DNA from: Buchnera aphidicola (Cinara piceae)
GTDB taxonomy: Bacteria; Pseudomonadota; Gammaproteobacteria; Enterobacterales; Enterobacteriaceae
Reading direction: 5' to 3'
DNA: 64,000 bases
NCBI RefSeq assembly: GCF_900699035.1
Contig: NZ_LR217739.1
Span: 186,001-250,000, forward strand
The translations under genes were made by a program, and so were the position numbers. This document shows, piece after piece, positions 30,752 to 40,617 of the stretch. Under the pieces are notes generated by a model. It searched no databases, had not been told where the DNA came from, and saw nothing but the letters and a program-made list of their open reading frames with translations. Within the stretch, counting starts at the first letter, position 1. Every line of letters starts with the position of its first letter.

Positions 30752-31531
30752 TAGTATACGTGTTTTTTTTAAAATATATCTTAAAATATTAGCCTGACCA
30801 GCCAATATTAATTTACTTTTAATATAATCGTGCCCTCCAATAAAATCAGTTATTAGTGCTCCTGATTCTCTAATATGTAATTCCCCGAAAATAATATGTA
30901 AATATTTCTCATTAAATCCAATATAAGCGTTAATTTTTCCAGAAGATAAATATGCTAAATCTAGAATAGAACATCCTGTTTTCCTTAAAGATATTTTTTC
31001 TTGTAAAAAATATTGTGTCAATAAAGTGTATAAATACATATTTTTTGTATTTTTTTCTTTAAAATAAAATGCAAAAATTTTATTATATATATTGTTATAT
31101 TCAGAACATCTTGTTCTAAAACCATTTAATTGTGATCCCTGCCCTTTAATAGCTGTAAATAAATCATTTTTAATAGGATCATAAATAACGGATATATAAG
31201 TTTGGTTTTTTTCTTTAATAAGAATAGATAAACAAAAATGAGGTATTTTTTGAATAAAATTCATTGTTCCATTTAAAGGATTGATCAACCATTGATCAGC
31301 ATAAAAAACAATTTTTTTTTTAGAATATATATTAATAATAGAATGTTGAGGATATGATTGATATATAATAGAGTGCATAGTAGAAAAAATTTTTTCTCTT
31401 ATTTTGTTTATACAATATAAATTTTTTTTTTTTTCAGAATGATAAGTAATATTTTTTGAGTCATAATTTTGAGTAATAATTTTTCCACCAATTCGAATGG
31501 CTCTAATTGCAATATTTAATATTGGATTCAT
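30686..31531 (-). CDS. suhB: SuhB, inositol-monophosphatase family protein without its catalytic residues
   Basis: The 281-residue protein aligns end to end with E. coli SuhB (267): MNPILNIAIRAIR, SYPQHSII, PHFCLSILI, VIYDPIKNDLFTA, GQGSQLNGF, RKTGCSILDLAYLSSGKI, GELHIRESGALITDFIGGH. But the metal ligands are gone: the Glu of ITEESG (E. coli E67) is Ile68; IDPLDGT reads INPLNGT, so D84 and D87 are both Asn; and the Asp of PWDFAAGEL (D220) is His212. Phosphatase activity is therefore unlikely. In E. coli SuhB also acts, independently of catalysis, with NusA/NusB/boxA in rRNA transcription, and I infer that this is why it is kept. The last 15-20 residues are an extra lysine/asparagine tail. A 13-base A-run near codon 35 stays in frame. 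Confidence 0.93.
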   Translation of the reverse strand: MNPILNIAIRAIRIGGKIITQNYDSKNITYHSEKKKNLYCINKIREKIFSTMHSIIYQSYPQHSIINIYSKKKIVFYADQWLINPLNGTMNFIQKIPHFCLSILIKEKNQTYISVIYDPIKNDLFTAIKGQGSQLNGFRTRCSEYNNIYNKIFAFYFKEKNTKNMYLYTLLTQYFLQEKISLRKTGCSILDLAYLSSGKINAYIGFNEKYLHIIFGELHIRESGALITDFIGGHDYIKSKLILAGQANILRYILKKTRILSNDYLKKTINNNSHIKNIKKI

Positions 31532-31666
31532 ATAATAACTCTCTTTTATAATATTATTTTATATATTTGTTATAAATAAAAATTTTTATAAAAATTAGTT
31601 CCTTTATAAAAAAAAATGATTATTATATACTTATTTTTAATAAATTTAAAAATTTTATTTTTATTT

Positions 31667-31747
31667 AAAAAAAAAAAAAAAAAAAAATAAAATGGAAAAA
31701 AAAAATGCTAAAAAAAAAAAAATTAAAAAAAAAAAAAAAAAAAAAAA
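31667..31747 (+). repeat. Cluster of very long poly(A) tracts at the start of rlmN
   Basis: Four A-runs within 81 bases: A21 (31667-31687), A10 (31696-31705), A13 (31710-31722) and A23 (31725-31747). The first lies upstream of the start; the last two lie inside the coding sequence. This is the densest homopolymer block in the window. Confidence 0.95.
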
Positions 31748-32799
31748 TTAATTTACTTAATTTTAATTTAATAAAAATGAAAGATTTTGTCTTGAAGTTA
31801 GGGGAAAAAAAATTTAGAGCCGTACAAATAATGGAATGGATTTATAAAAAACATTGTATAAATTTTAATAAAATGAGTAATTTAAGTAATAATTTAAAAA
31901 AAAAATTAGAAAATACATCTATAGTAAAATTACCAAAATATATTAAAAAAAAAAAATCATCTGATGGAACTATAAAATGGAATTTTCTATTTAAAACTGA
32001 ATTTATTGAAACAGTATATATTCCAGAAAAAAAACGTGCTACTTTATGTATTTCATCTCAAGCGGGGTGTATTTTAAAATGCGGGTTTTGTGCTACAGGG
32101 CAATTAGGATATACACGAAATTTACTAGTTTCAGAAATTATTAGTCAAATATGGTTCGTTATAAACAAATTAAATCAATACAAGTTAAAAAAACTAATTT
32201 TACCTTCAGTCACAAACATTGTTATGATGGGTATGGGAGAACCTTTATTAAATTTAAAAAATATTATAATTGCAATTGATATTATATTAGGTAACTATGG
32301 TTTTAATTTTTCTAAAAACAAAGTAACATTATCAACCTCTGGTATTGTTCCAGCGATAAATAAAATAGCGGGAAAAATAGATATTTCGTTGGCAATTTCT
32401 TTACATGCGCCTAATGATCATATACGTAATATGATCATGCCTATTAATAAAATTTATAATATTAATTTATTATTATCATCAGTTAAAAATTATTTAAGTA
32501 AATCTACAGCCAATCGTGGTATAGTTACAATAGAATATGTAATGTTATTAAAGATTAATGATAGTTTACATCACGCTAAAGAATTAATGCATTTATTAAA
32601 AGATATACCATGTAAAATTAATTTAATTCCTTGGAACCCTATTAAAAATTCTCATTATCAATGTAGTACTCATAAAAGAATTATTAATTTTTCTAATTAT
32701 TTAAAAAATAAAAATTTAATTGTTACTATTAGAAAAAATAGAGGATCTGATATTAATGCTGCATGTGGGCAGTTAATTAGTAAAAAACATGTTTATTAA
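31705..32799 (+). CDS. rlmN: RlmN, dual-specificity 23S rRNA / tRNA adenine C2-methyltransferase
   Basis: A 364-residue radical SAM enzyme (E. coli 384) that methylates A2503 of 23S rRNA and A37 of some tRNAs. Motifs: CILKCGFCATGQLGYTRN (C-x3-C-x2-C), VMMGMGEPLLN, STSGIVPA, SLHAPNDHIR, and DINAACGQL with the second catalytic Cys. Alignment to E. coli begins at KINLLNFNLIKM, so the start lies in the poly-lysine stretch before it. The ATG at 31705 is in frame as sequenced; an ATG at 31692 is in another frame and would need slippage. The 13- and 23-base A-runs encode lysines, so many transcripts may be out of frame. hisS follows with no ispG between, unlike E. coli. Confidence 0.93.
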   Translation: MLKKKKLKKKKKKKINLLNFNLIKMKDFVLKLGEKKFRAVQIMEWIYKKHCINFNKMSNLSNNLKKKLENTSIVKLPKYIKKKKSSDGTIKWNFLFKTEFIETVYIPEKKRATLCISSQAGCILKCGFCATGQLGYTRNLLVSEIISQIWFVINKLNQYKLKKLILPSVTNIVMMGMGEPLLNLKNIIIAIDIILGNYGFNFSKNKVTLSTSGIVPAINKIAGKIDISLAISLHAPNDHIRNMIMPINKIYNINLLLSSVKNYLSKSTANRGIVTIEYVMLLKINDSLHHAKELMHLLKDIPCKINLIPWNPIKNSHYQCSTHKRIINFSNYLKNKNLIVTIRKNRGSDINAACGQLISKKHVY

Positions 32800-32855
32800 A
32801 AAAAATTTAAAAAAATAAAAAATTAACAATTTTAATAAAGGATATTTAATATTAT

Positions 32856-34145
32856 ATGGGGATAAGATACCAATCAATTAGAGGTATGCATGATTTACTT
32901 CCTTCTGAGACTTATTATCTTAGTACAATTGAGGAAACTATAAAAAAAATTTTATATAATTATGCATATTCTGAAATTCGTTTTCCAATTGTTGAACAGA
33001 CAAAATTATTTAAAAAAGCTATTGGAGATCAAACTGATATAATTAATAAAGAAATGTATAATTTTTATGATAAAAAAAAAAAAAAAATTTCTTTAAGACC
33101 CGAAGGAACAGTTAGTTGTATTCGTGCGTGCATACAAAATAATATTTTTTATAATTCTAAAATTCAAAAATTATGGTATTGTGGACCTATGTTTCGTTAT
33201 GAACGACCTCAAAAGGGACGCTTTAGACAATTTTATCAATTAGGAGTAGAGCTTTTTGGTTTACAGAATATTATATCCGATTATGAAATAATAATGTTAA
33301 CTATAAGTATTTGGAAAAAATTAAATTTATTAAAATATCTAAAATTAGAAATTAATTCAATTGGATGCATACAAGATAGAAATAATTTTTCATTAGATTT
33401 AAAAAAATTTTTTAAAAAAAACAAATATCAATTAAATACATATGAACAAAAGTTATTATCTATGAATCCTATTCGAATTTTAGATAGTAAAAATAAAAAT
33501 ACAATTCAATTATTAAAATCAGCTCCATTATTAAATAATTACTTAAATTTATATTCGTATAATCGATTTAAACAATTATGTAATTTACTAAAAAAATCTA
33601 AAATAGATTATATTATAAACAATCAATTAGTTAGAGGATTAGATTATTATAATGATACTGTATTTGAATGGAAATCAGATCTATTAGGCGCTCAAAATAC
33701 TATTTGTGCTGGAGGAAGATATGATAAGTTAATAGAATATTTAGGAGGAAAAAAAAATCCAGCAATTGGTTTTGCTTTTGGAATGGATAGATTACTAATT
33801 TTAAAAAAATTAATTCATCCTTTTTATTATAAAAATTTTTTTATAGACATTAATATTATTTTTATGGACTCAATATATTCAGTATTTGCAGTATATATAT
33901 CTCAAAAATTACGTTTAATTTGGCCTCAATTAAAAATTAATACCCATTTAGAAACTTTTAAAAAAAAAAATTTTTTTAGCATATCAAAGAAAACAAGATC
34001 AAAATTTTTATTAATTTTATACTCAAATTATTTAAATTCAAATCAAGTATTAATTAAAAATATTTTTAATAAAACAAAAAAAATTGTATCAATTAATCGT
34101 ATTTTTCAAAATCCATGTATATTTTTTAATAAAGAATATATTTAA
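32856..34145 (+). CDS. hisS: Histidyl-tRNA synthetase
   Basis: A 429-residue class II synthetase (E. coli 424). SIRGMHDLLPSE at the N-terminus, motif 2 as MFRYERPQKGRFRQFYQLG, the HisRS signature LVRGLDYYNDTVFEW, then CAGGRYDKL and motif 3 GFAFGMDRL. The C-terminal anticodon-binding domain is divergent and lysine/isoleucine-rich but full length. It lies 56 bp after rlmN. Confidence 0.97.
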   Translation: MGIRYQSIRGMHDLLPSETYYLSTIEETIKKILYNYAYSEIRFPIVEQTKLFKKAIGDQTDIINKEMYNFYDKKKKKISLRPEGTVSCIRACIQNNIFYNSKIQKLWYCGPMFRYERPQKGRFRQFYQLGVELFGLQNIISDYEIIMLTISIWKKLNLLKYLKLEINSIGCIQDRNNFSLDLKKFFKKNKYQLNTYEQKLLSMNPIRILDSKNKNTIQLLKSAPLLNNYLNLYSYNRFKQLCNLLKKSKIDYIINNQLVRGLDYYNDTVFEWKSDLLGAQNTICAGGRYDKLIEYLGGKKNPAIGFAFGMDRLLILKKLIHPFYYKNFFIDINIIFMDSIYSVFAVYISQKLRLIWPQLKINTHLETFKKKNFFSISKKTRSKFLLILYSNYLNSNQVLIKNIFNKTKKIVSINRIFQNPCIFFNKEYI

Positions 34146-34249
34146 ACAAATAAATTATATATTTATAAAATAATCTATTTATAAGATATCTTTAAATAAA
34201 TTTTAAATATTATTAATATCTAATTAATCAAAATAAGCATACAACATAT

Positions 34250-35500
34250 ATGATAAATAATAAGATGAAAAAATCTGATCCTGATATTTGGAATTTAATT
34301 AATAAGGAAAAAATTCGACAAGAATTATGTATTAATTTAATTGCTTCAGAAAACTATGCTAGTAGATCTGTATTAGAAGCTCAAGGTTCTTGTCTAACAA
34401 ATAAATATGCAGAAGGATATATTGGAAATCGTTTTTATAATGGATGTAATATTATTGATAGAATAGAAAGTATTGCTATTGATAGAGCAAAAAAATTATT
34501 TTGTGTAGATTATGCTAATGTACAACCTCATTCTGGTTCTCAAGCTAATTTTGCTATTTTTCAGGCTCTATTGAAACCAAATGATATTATTTTAGGTATG
34601 AATTTAAATGATGGGGGACATTTGACGCATGGTTCTTCTGTAAATTTTTCAGGCAAAATATATAAATCATATGCATATGGTATCAATAAATTTGGTGAAA
34701 TAGATTATCAAAAATTAAAAAACTTATCTATTTTATATCGCCCTAAAATTATTATTGGTGGATTTTCAGCATATTCTGGTATATGTGATTGGAAATATAT
34801 GAGAAAAATAGCAGATGAAATAAATGCTTATTTTTTTGTAGATATTTCACATATTGCTGGTTTAGTTGTTACTGGATTATATCCAAATCCAATAAAATAT
34901 GCACATGTAGTTAGTTCTACTACACATAAAACTTTAGGCGGTCCTAGAGGTGGGTTAATAATCTCAAATTGTGGAAATAAAGAATTATATTCAAAATTAG
35001 ATTCTTCAGTTTTTCCTGGAAGTCAAGGGGGCCCTTTAATGCACGTTATTGCAGCGAAAGCAATTGCTTTTAAAGAAGCTTTAAGTTCAAAATTTATACA
35101 ATTACAACAAAATATTTTATCTCTTGCTAAGATAATGGTTACAATATTTTTAAAAAGAAATTTTTTAATTGTATCAGGAAAAACAGAAAATCATTTATTA
35201 TTAATCGATTTAACTAATAAAAACATTACCGGTAAAGAAGCGAGTAATTTACTTTCTAAAGCGGGAATTATTGTTAATAAAAATTCTGTTCCTAATGATA
35301 GACAAAAACCATTTATTACATCAGGTATTCGAATTGGAACCCCTGCAATAGCTAAACGTAATATTAAAAAAAATGTTGTTATCAAGATAACTCACTGGAT
35401 GTGTGACATTTTAGATAACCCGGGTAATTTAAATCAAATAAAAACAATACGAAAAAAAATAGAAACAATATGTAAAAATTATCCAATATATACCACATAA
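34250..35500 (+). CDS. glyA: Serine hydroxymethyltransferase
   Basis: A 416-residue PLP enzyme (E. coli 417) converting serine to glycine and supplying one-carbon units. LIASENYASRSVLEAQGS, YAEGYIGNRFYNGC, ANVQPHSGSQANFA and VSSTTHKTLGGPRGGLI with the PLP lysine. It shares serine metabolism with serC (53757) and uses the same serine pool as trpB. An in-frame ATG 15 bases downstream is a possible alternative start. Confidence 0.97.
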   Translation: MINNKMKKSDPDIWNLINKEKIRQELCINLIASENYASRSVLEAQGSCLTNKYAEGYIGNRFYNGCNIIDRIESIAIDRAKKLFCVDYANVQPHSGSQANFAIFQALLKPNDIILGMNLNDGGHLTHGSSVNFSGKIYKSYAYGINKFGEIDYQKLKNLSILYRPKIIIGGFSAYSGICDWKYMRKIADEINAYFFVDISHIAGLVVTGLYPNPIKYAHVVSSTTHKTLGGPRGGLIISNCGNKELYSKLDSSVFPGSQGGPLMHVIAAKAIAFKEALSSKFIQLQQNILSLAKIMVTIFLKRNFLIVSGKTENHLLLIDLTNKNITGKEASNLLSKAGIIVNKNSVPNDRQKPFITSGIRIGTPAIAKRNIKKNVVIKITHWMCDILDNPGNLNQIKTIRKKIETICKNYPIYTT

Positions 35501-35542
35501 AATATATTTATATTTTATTTTTATAAAAAATAATTTTAATAG

Positions 35543-35591
35543 AAAGTATATTTTAAAAAAATACTTTATGTTACATATAATATGTAACATA
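35543..35591. terminator. Two hairpins between convergent glyA and pgl
   Basis: First AAAGTAT (35543-35549) with ATACTTT (35561-35567), then a perfect 10-bp hairpin TATGTTACAT (35567-35576) with ATGTAACATA (35582-35591) and a 5-base loop, followed by ATTTTATAT. Probably a two-way terminator. The rest of the 241-bp spacer to 35741 shows nothing else. Confidence 0.65.
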
Positions 35592-35741
35592 ATTTTATAT
35601 ACATAAATTTTTATTAAAAATTTTAATATCATATATAAATTTTTATATAAATATTATTTTTACAATCATTTTATACGTCTTCTAGTTATTATAGAAATAT
35701 AATTTATTTTTAGAATATTTTTTTAAATATATTATTAATTA

Positions 35742-36737
35742 TTATTCTATGAGAATCCATAAAGGATTTTTACCAACTGATTGTATTTGATTGCAACTTA
35801 AATAACCATTACATAAATTAATGTGATAAATTTTCATATTATTAGAAATTTCTCCAATAACAATTAATATTTTTCCATCTTTACTAATATTAAATGAACG
35901 AGGTTGTAATTCAGTTTTATAGGTATGCTTATGCAATAAGGTACCAGTATTACAGTTAACAGAAAATAGAGAAATAATACTATTTGCACGATCACATGCA
36001 TATAAATATTTTCCACTAGGATGAATATGAATATCTGAAGACCAAGCTGAATGCACATAAGGTTTAAATATCAATGAAATAGATTGAATTAATTTTAATG
36101 TAAATGTTATAGTTTCAATTATCCAAATATCAATAGTTCCATTTAATTCATTAATAGAATATATATAGTTATTTAAAGGATGAAAAGTAATATGTCTTGG
36201 ACCACTGTTCTGTGTTGTTATAGTAACATTTTTTAAAATTAAGTTAATTTTATTTTCTTTATCATGAACAATTTTATAAATATAAATCTTATTTTTTTTT
36301 AAAGAAGTTACAAATATTAAATTATATTTATAATGCATTCTAACAGAATGACAACCATAAATTTTTTTAAAAATATGAGTATTTTTTATAATAAGTCCAA
36401 ATTGATTTACTGAGAAAACATAAAATTCATTTCCATGGTAAGAAGCGCAAAATAATATATTTTTATTTTGATTAATTGAAATATAATTTGGTGTATTTCT
36501 TATAGAAATTTCATGTATTTTCTTTATTTTATTATTCGAATATATTTTATATGTGGTAATTTTATTACTAAATTTTTCACCTACATATAATAATTTATTT
36601 GTTTCATTATATTTTAAAGGTTGCGGTATATTATCTACAGAAATAATTCTTATTTTAGATAAAATACAATTTTTTTTTAAAATCCAGTGTTCAATATGTT
36701 TACTAATAGAACAAGATATAAAAATATTTTTTTTCAT
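35742..36737 (-). CDS. pgl: 6-phosphogluconolactonase (beta-propeller type)
   Basis: A 331-residue protein, the exact length of E. coli Pgl (YbhE), a seven-bladed propeller. Matching blades include LLYVGEKFSNKITTYKI, HSVRMHYKYNLIFVTSLKK, GPRHITFHPLNNYIYSINEL, DIHIHPSGKYLYACDRANS and LQPRSFNISKDGK. It hydrolyses 6-phosphogluconolactone, the product of Zwf (62707-64000), in the oxidative pentose-phosphate pathway. It lies 158 bp after mfd on the same strand. Confidence 0.93.
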   Translation of the reverse strand: MKKNIFISCSISKHIEHWILKKNCILSKIRIISVDNIPQPLKYNETNKLLYVGEKFSNKITTYKIYSNNKIKKIHEISIRNTPNYISINQNKNILFCASYHGNEFYVFSVNQFGLIIKNTHIFKKIYGCHSVRMHYKYNLIFVTSLKKNKIYIYKIVHDKENKINLILKNVTITTQNSGPRHITFHPLNNYIYSINELNGTIDIWIIETITFTLKLIQSISLIFKPYVHSAWSSDIHIHPSGKYLYACDRANSIISLFSVNCNTGTLLHKHTYKTELQPRSFNISKDGKILIVIGEISNNMKIYHINLCNGYLSCNQIQSVGKNPLWILIE

Positions 36738-36895
36738 ATTTTTTCCAATAAAACATTTTTTTAATTAAAAAAACTGATATTTAATAACATTTAAATTTGT
36801 TAAATGAACATAAAACATTATGATTAATTTATCTATAAAATTTTATTTTTAGTAATAAAAAATTATTTCAATATTTTTTTAAGTGTTATAAAGTA

Positions 36896-39019
36896 TTAAT
36901 TTTTATAATTAATTTCTTCTTTAATTATTGATTGTAAAAAAATTTCAATCCAAATTAATAAATCTTTATCTCGTATAAATAATTTATAATAATAAAGTTT
37001 ATTTTTAAATATTTTCCATTTTTTTGGTTTTTTTATTATTTTTCTATATAACCAAGATATATTTAAAATATTATTTTTATAAAATACGATACATATTTTT
37101 TTAATGTGAAATTGAATTTTTTTTATTCCAATTTTTTTAGAAAGAATTTTTATTTTTGTTAACAAAAATAAATTTTTTGCATATCTAGGTAATGTACCAA
37201 ATAAATTATTTATTTCATTTTTTATTTTTTTTAATTCCTTATTATTTTTTATATTTGAAAGTTTTTTATAATAGATTAATCGAATATTAATATTATGAAT
37301 ATAATTTTCAGGTAAAATTGCAGATACATTTAACTTTAAATCAACAGAAGTATCTTGTAAATTTGATTCTTTAAATGAAATATGTTTTTTATTTTTTATA
37401 ATAAAATTAATGGCTTGATTTAAAAATTTTTTATATAATTTAATTCCAATAGTATTAATATGTCCACTTTGATTTTCTCCTAATAGTTCACCTACTCCTC
37501 TAATTTCTGAATCATATGTAGATAATGTAAAACCAGATCCTAAATTTGTAAAAGATTCTATAAGATTTAATCTTTTTTTTGCTTTTTCATTAATTTTTAC
37601 TTGATTTGATATGAAAAAAAATGCATATGCTTGTTTTTCAGATCTACCAATTCGCCCTCTTAACTGATGTAATTGTGATAATCCAAATTTATCTGCGTGT
37701 TCTATAATCATAGTATTCACATTGATAATATTAATTCCAGTATCTATAATAGTTGTACATACTAATACATCAAATTTTTTATTCAAAAAATTAAACATAA
37801 TTTTATATAAATCATTACTATGCATTTTACCGTGACTGACTTGAATTCGAGCTTCCGGTATTAAACGAGATAAATATTGTTTTTTTTCTTCTATGTTTTT
37901 TATTGTATTATATATATAATATACTTGTCCTCCTCTTTTTAATTCTTTTAAAATAACCTCTCTAATAATTTGAGGGTTAAAATATTTTACATAAGTTTTT
38001 ATTTTTAAACGTTTCTTTGGTGGTGTAGATATGATCGATATATCTCTAATTCCTAAACAAGACATATTCAGAGTTCTAGGAATAGGCGTTGCAGTTAAAG
38101 TTAATACATCAATATTAATATATAATTCTTTTATTTTTTCTTTATGGTGTACCCCGAATCGATGTTCTTCATCAATGATTAGTAATCCTAAATTTTTCCA
38201 TATTAAATATTTTGATAAAATCTTGTGTGTTCCAATTAAAACATTTATTGATCCTTTTTGTATTCTTTTTTTTATATATTTTTCTTTTTTTATTGAAGTA
38301 AAACGTGAATATGTATCAATTGTATATTTATATTTAAAAAATCTATTCTTAAAAGTATCATAATGTTGTTGTGCTAATAGTGTAGTCGGGACAAGCAAAG
38401 CAACTTGTTTATTATTATCTAAAGCTATAAAGGCTGCTCTCATAGCAACTTCTGTTTTTCCGAAACCTACATCTCCACATAATAACCGATCCATAGGAGA
38501 AGATTCCTTCATATCATGAATAATTTCTTTAATAGATTTTTTTTGATCATTAGTTATTGAATATAAGCATTGATTACAAAAATTTTTATATTTCAAAGAG
38601 TTTTTTTTAAAAGAAAATCCTTTTTTTAAGGACCTATAGGATTTTGTATGCACCAACTGAACTGCTGTATCATATATTTTTTTTTTAATTTTTCCGCATT
38701 CTGTTGACCATTTTTTATTACCTAAAGTATTTAAAGAAACTTTTAATAAAGTATTTGGTTGGCTATAGGAGGTAATTAAATTTAAAGACGTTATAGGTAC
38801 ATATAATTTAACTTTATTAGAATACATTATTACAAAATATTCCATTATAATACCTTTAGTATTTAAAGTAGACAAACCAATATATTTTCCAATACCATAG
38901 TTAATATGTATAACAAATTGATTTTTTTGAAATATTTTTTTTTTAAAAATTAATTTAGAAAAATTATTTTTTTCTATTTTTTTTTCTATATTTTTTTTCA
39001 TTGAAGAAATATATTCCAT
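36896..39019 (-). CDS. mfd: Mfd, transcription-repair coupling factor, lacking the N-terminal UvrB-like half
   Basis: 707 residues against 1148 in E. coli. The protein begins at the RNA-polymerase-interacting domain (VIHINYGIGKYIGLSTL, VKLYVPITSLNLI) and continues through the translocase: LLCGDVGFGKTEVAMRAA (Walker A), LLIIDEEHRFG (Walker B), TATPIPRTLNM, QLHQLRGRIGRS and the TRG region EIRGVGELLGENQSGH, to the C-terminal domain. Everything before (in E. coli roughly the first 450 residues, including the UvrA-binding surface) is absent, and no frame upstream continues it. With no UvrA contact, the likely role is pushing stalled RNA polymerase off DNA. The ATG at 39019 is the natural start. 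Confidence 0.95.
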   Translation of the reverse strand: MEYISSMKKNIEKKIEKNNFSKLIFKKKIFQKNQFVIHINYGIGKYIGLSTLNTKGIIMEYFVIMYSNKVKLYVPITSLNLITSYSQPNTLLKVSLNTLGNKKWSTECGKIKKKIYDTAVQLVHTKSYRSLKKGFSFKKNSLKYKNFCNQCLYSITNDQKKSIKEIIHDMKESSPMDRLLCGDVGFGKTEVAMRAAFIALDNNKQVALLVPTTLLAQQHYDTFKNRFFKYKYTIDTYSRFTSIKKEKYIKKRIQKGSINVLIGTHKILSKYLIWKNLGLLIIDEEHRFGVHHKEKIKELYINIDVLTLTATPIPRTLNMSCLGIRDISIISTPPKKRLKIKTYVKYFNPQIIREVILKELKRGGQVYYIYNTIKNIEEKKQYLSRLIPEARIQVSHGKMHSNDLYKIMFNFLNKKFDVLVCTTIIDTGINIINVNTMIIEHADKFGLSQLHQLRGRIGRSEKQAYAFFFISNQVKINEKAKKRLNLIESFTNLGSGFTLSTYDSEIRGVGELLGENQSGHINTIGIKLYKKFLNQAINFIIKNKKHISFKESNLQDTSVDLKLNVSAILPENYIHNINIRLIYYKKLSNIKNNKELKKIKNEINNLFGTLPRYAKNLFLLTKIKILSKKIGIKKIQFHIKKICIVFYKNNILNISWLYRKIIKKPKKWKIFKNKLYYYKLFIRDKDLLIWIEIFLQSIIKEEINYKN

Positions 39020-39577
39020 TATTTATAAACAAAAAGAATAACAATGTAATTATTATTACACATGATATAATTATATATTTAGAAAATAAATTATATTTAA
39101 TATATGTATATTTAAATATATACTTATATTAATAATAATATTTTTTTTAATATTTAAATTAGATTAAATAATATTATTTTATTATATAAAATAATAAAAT
39201 TTATTAATATTTATATTAATAAAGAAGTAAATTTAATAATAATTATTATATACAAATTTTTATTTACATAAAATACTGTATTTTATATAATTCAATTATA
39301 TATTGTAAGTATAAAAATAATTATTATATATTATAAATATTTTATCTAAATAGAATTACTATATATTAATAGTAAATAAAAATTAATATATTTATATTGA
39401 TTTTTTAAGAAATATATTTTGTTATTAAACATTTTATTTCAGAAATGTATAAAAAATAATTTTTAATTATATCAAAATATTTTTAATAAAAAAGATACTA
39501 AATATATTTCTATATATTATTATATCATTAATAATTATATTCAAAATAAACTTTAAAATTTTTTGGTAATTATTTAT
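39020..39577. other. Divergent spacer between mfd and gapA
   Basis: About 560 bp of A/T-rich sequence. Promoters for mfd and gapA must be here, but none stands out. No trace of the lost mfd 5' half could be recognised in any frame. Confidence 0.5.
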
Positions 39578-40573
39578 ATGAAAATTAAAATTGCTATCAA
39601 TGGTTTCGGGCGTATTGGTCGAATGATTTTTAGGATTGCTCAAAATAAACCAAATATAGAAATAGTTGCAATAAATGATTTATCCGAAGCAAAATATATA
39701 GCATATATGTTGAAATTTGATTCAACTCACGGCTTATTTTCAGGTTCTATTAAAGAAAAAAATAACTCATTAATTATAAATAATAAAAAAGTTTATATTT
39801 TTTCAGAAAAAAAACCTGAAAAAATTGACTGGAAATCTTTAAATGTTGATGTTGTTATTGAATCAACTGGTATATTTTTAACGACTGAATCTGCTGTTAA
39901 ACATATAATTGCAGGGGCAAAAAAAGTTATATTAACAGGACCCCCAAAAGATGATACACCAATGTTTGTTAGAGGGGTTAATTTTAGTAAATATAATGGT
40001 CAAAAAATTATTTCAAATGCATCATGTACGACAAATTGTTTAGCTCCCTTAGCAAAAATTATAAATGATGAATTTGAAATCATTGAAGGTCTAATGACTA
40101 CAGTTCATGCAACAACAGCGACACAAAAAACAGTCGATGGAGTTTCATTAAAAGATTGGAGAGGGGGGAGAAGCGCATTACAAAATATAATACCTGCTTC
40201 TACTGGAGCAGCACAAGCTGTTGGAAAAATACTTCCTGAATTAAATAATAAAATTACCGGCATTGCATTTAGAGTACCGGTTGCTAATGTATCTGTAGTA
40301 GATTTTACTGTAAGAATAAATAAAAAAGTAAAATATGAAGATATATGTTCAGTAATTCATTCAGCTTCAAAAACATATATGAAAAATATTATTGGATATA
40401 CAGATGAAGAAGTAGTATCTAGCGATTTCAATGGATCACATTTAACTTCAATATTTGATGCAAAAGCTGGCTTATCGTTAAATAATAATTTCTTTAAATT
40501 AATATCATGGTATGATAATGAAGTAGGTTACTCTAACAAAGTTTTAGACTTAGCGGAATGGATCTCATTATGA
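39578..40573 (+). CDS. gapA: Glyceraldehyde-3-phosphate dehydrogenase
   Basis: 331 residues from the ATG at 39578, exactly the E. coli length; a TTG 15 bases upstream is in frame but unneeded. [10 protein letters not shown] (NAD binding), [16 protein letters not shown] with the catalytic Cys, [16 protein letters not shown] with the His, and [16 protein letters not shown]. Glycolytic, cytosolic. Very well conserved, indicating strong selection. Divergent from mfd and convergent with fldA. Confidence 0.98.
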   Translation: MKIKIAINGFGRIGRMIFRIAQNKPNIEIVAINDLSEAKYIAYMLKFDSTHGLFSGSIKEKNNSLIINNKKVYIFSEKKPEKIDWKSLNVDVVIESTGIFLTTESAVKHIIAGAKKVILTGPPKDDTPMFVRGVNFSKYNGQKIISNASCTTNCLAPLAKIINDEFEIIEGLMTTVHATTATQKTVDGVSLKDWRGGRSALQNIIPASTGAAQAVGKILPELNNKITGIAFRVPVANVSVVDFTVRINKKVKYEDICSVIHSASKTYMKNIIGYTDEEVVSSDFNGSHLTSIFDAKAGLSLNNNFFKLISWYDNEVGYSNKVLDLAEWISL

Positions 40574-40617
40574 TAAATAAATATTTATTTTACAAATTTA
40601 AAATTATTAAATAAATT

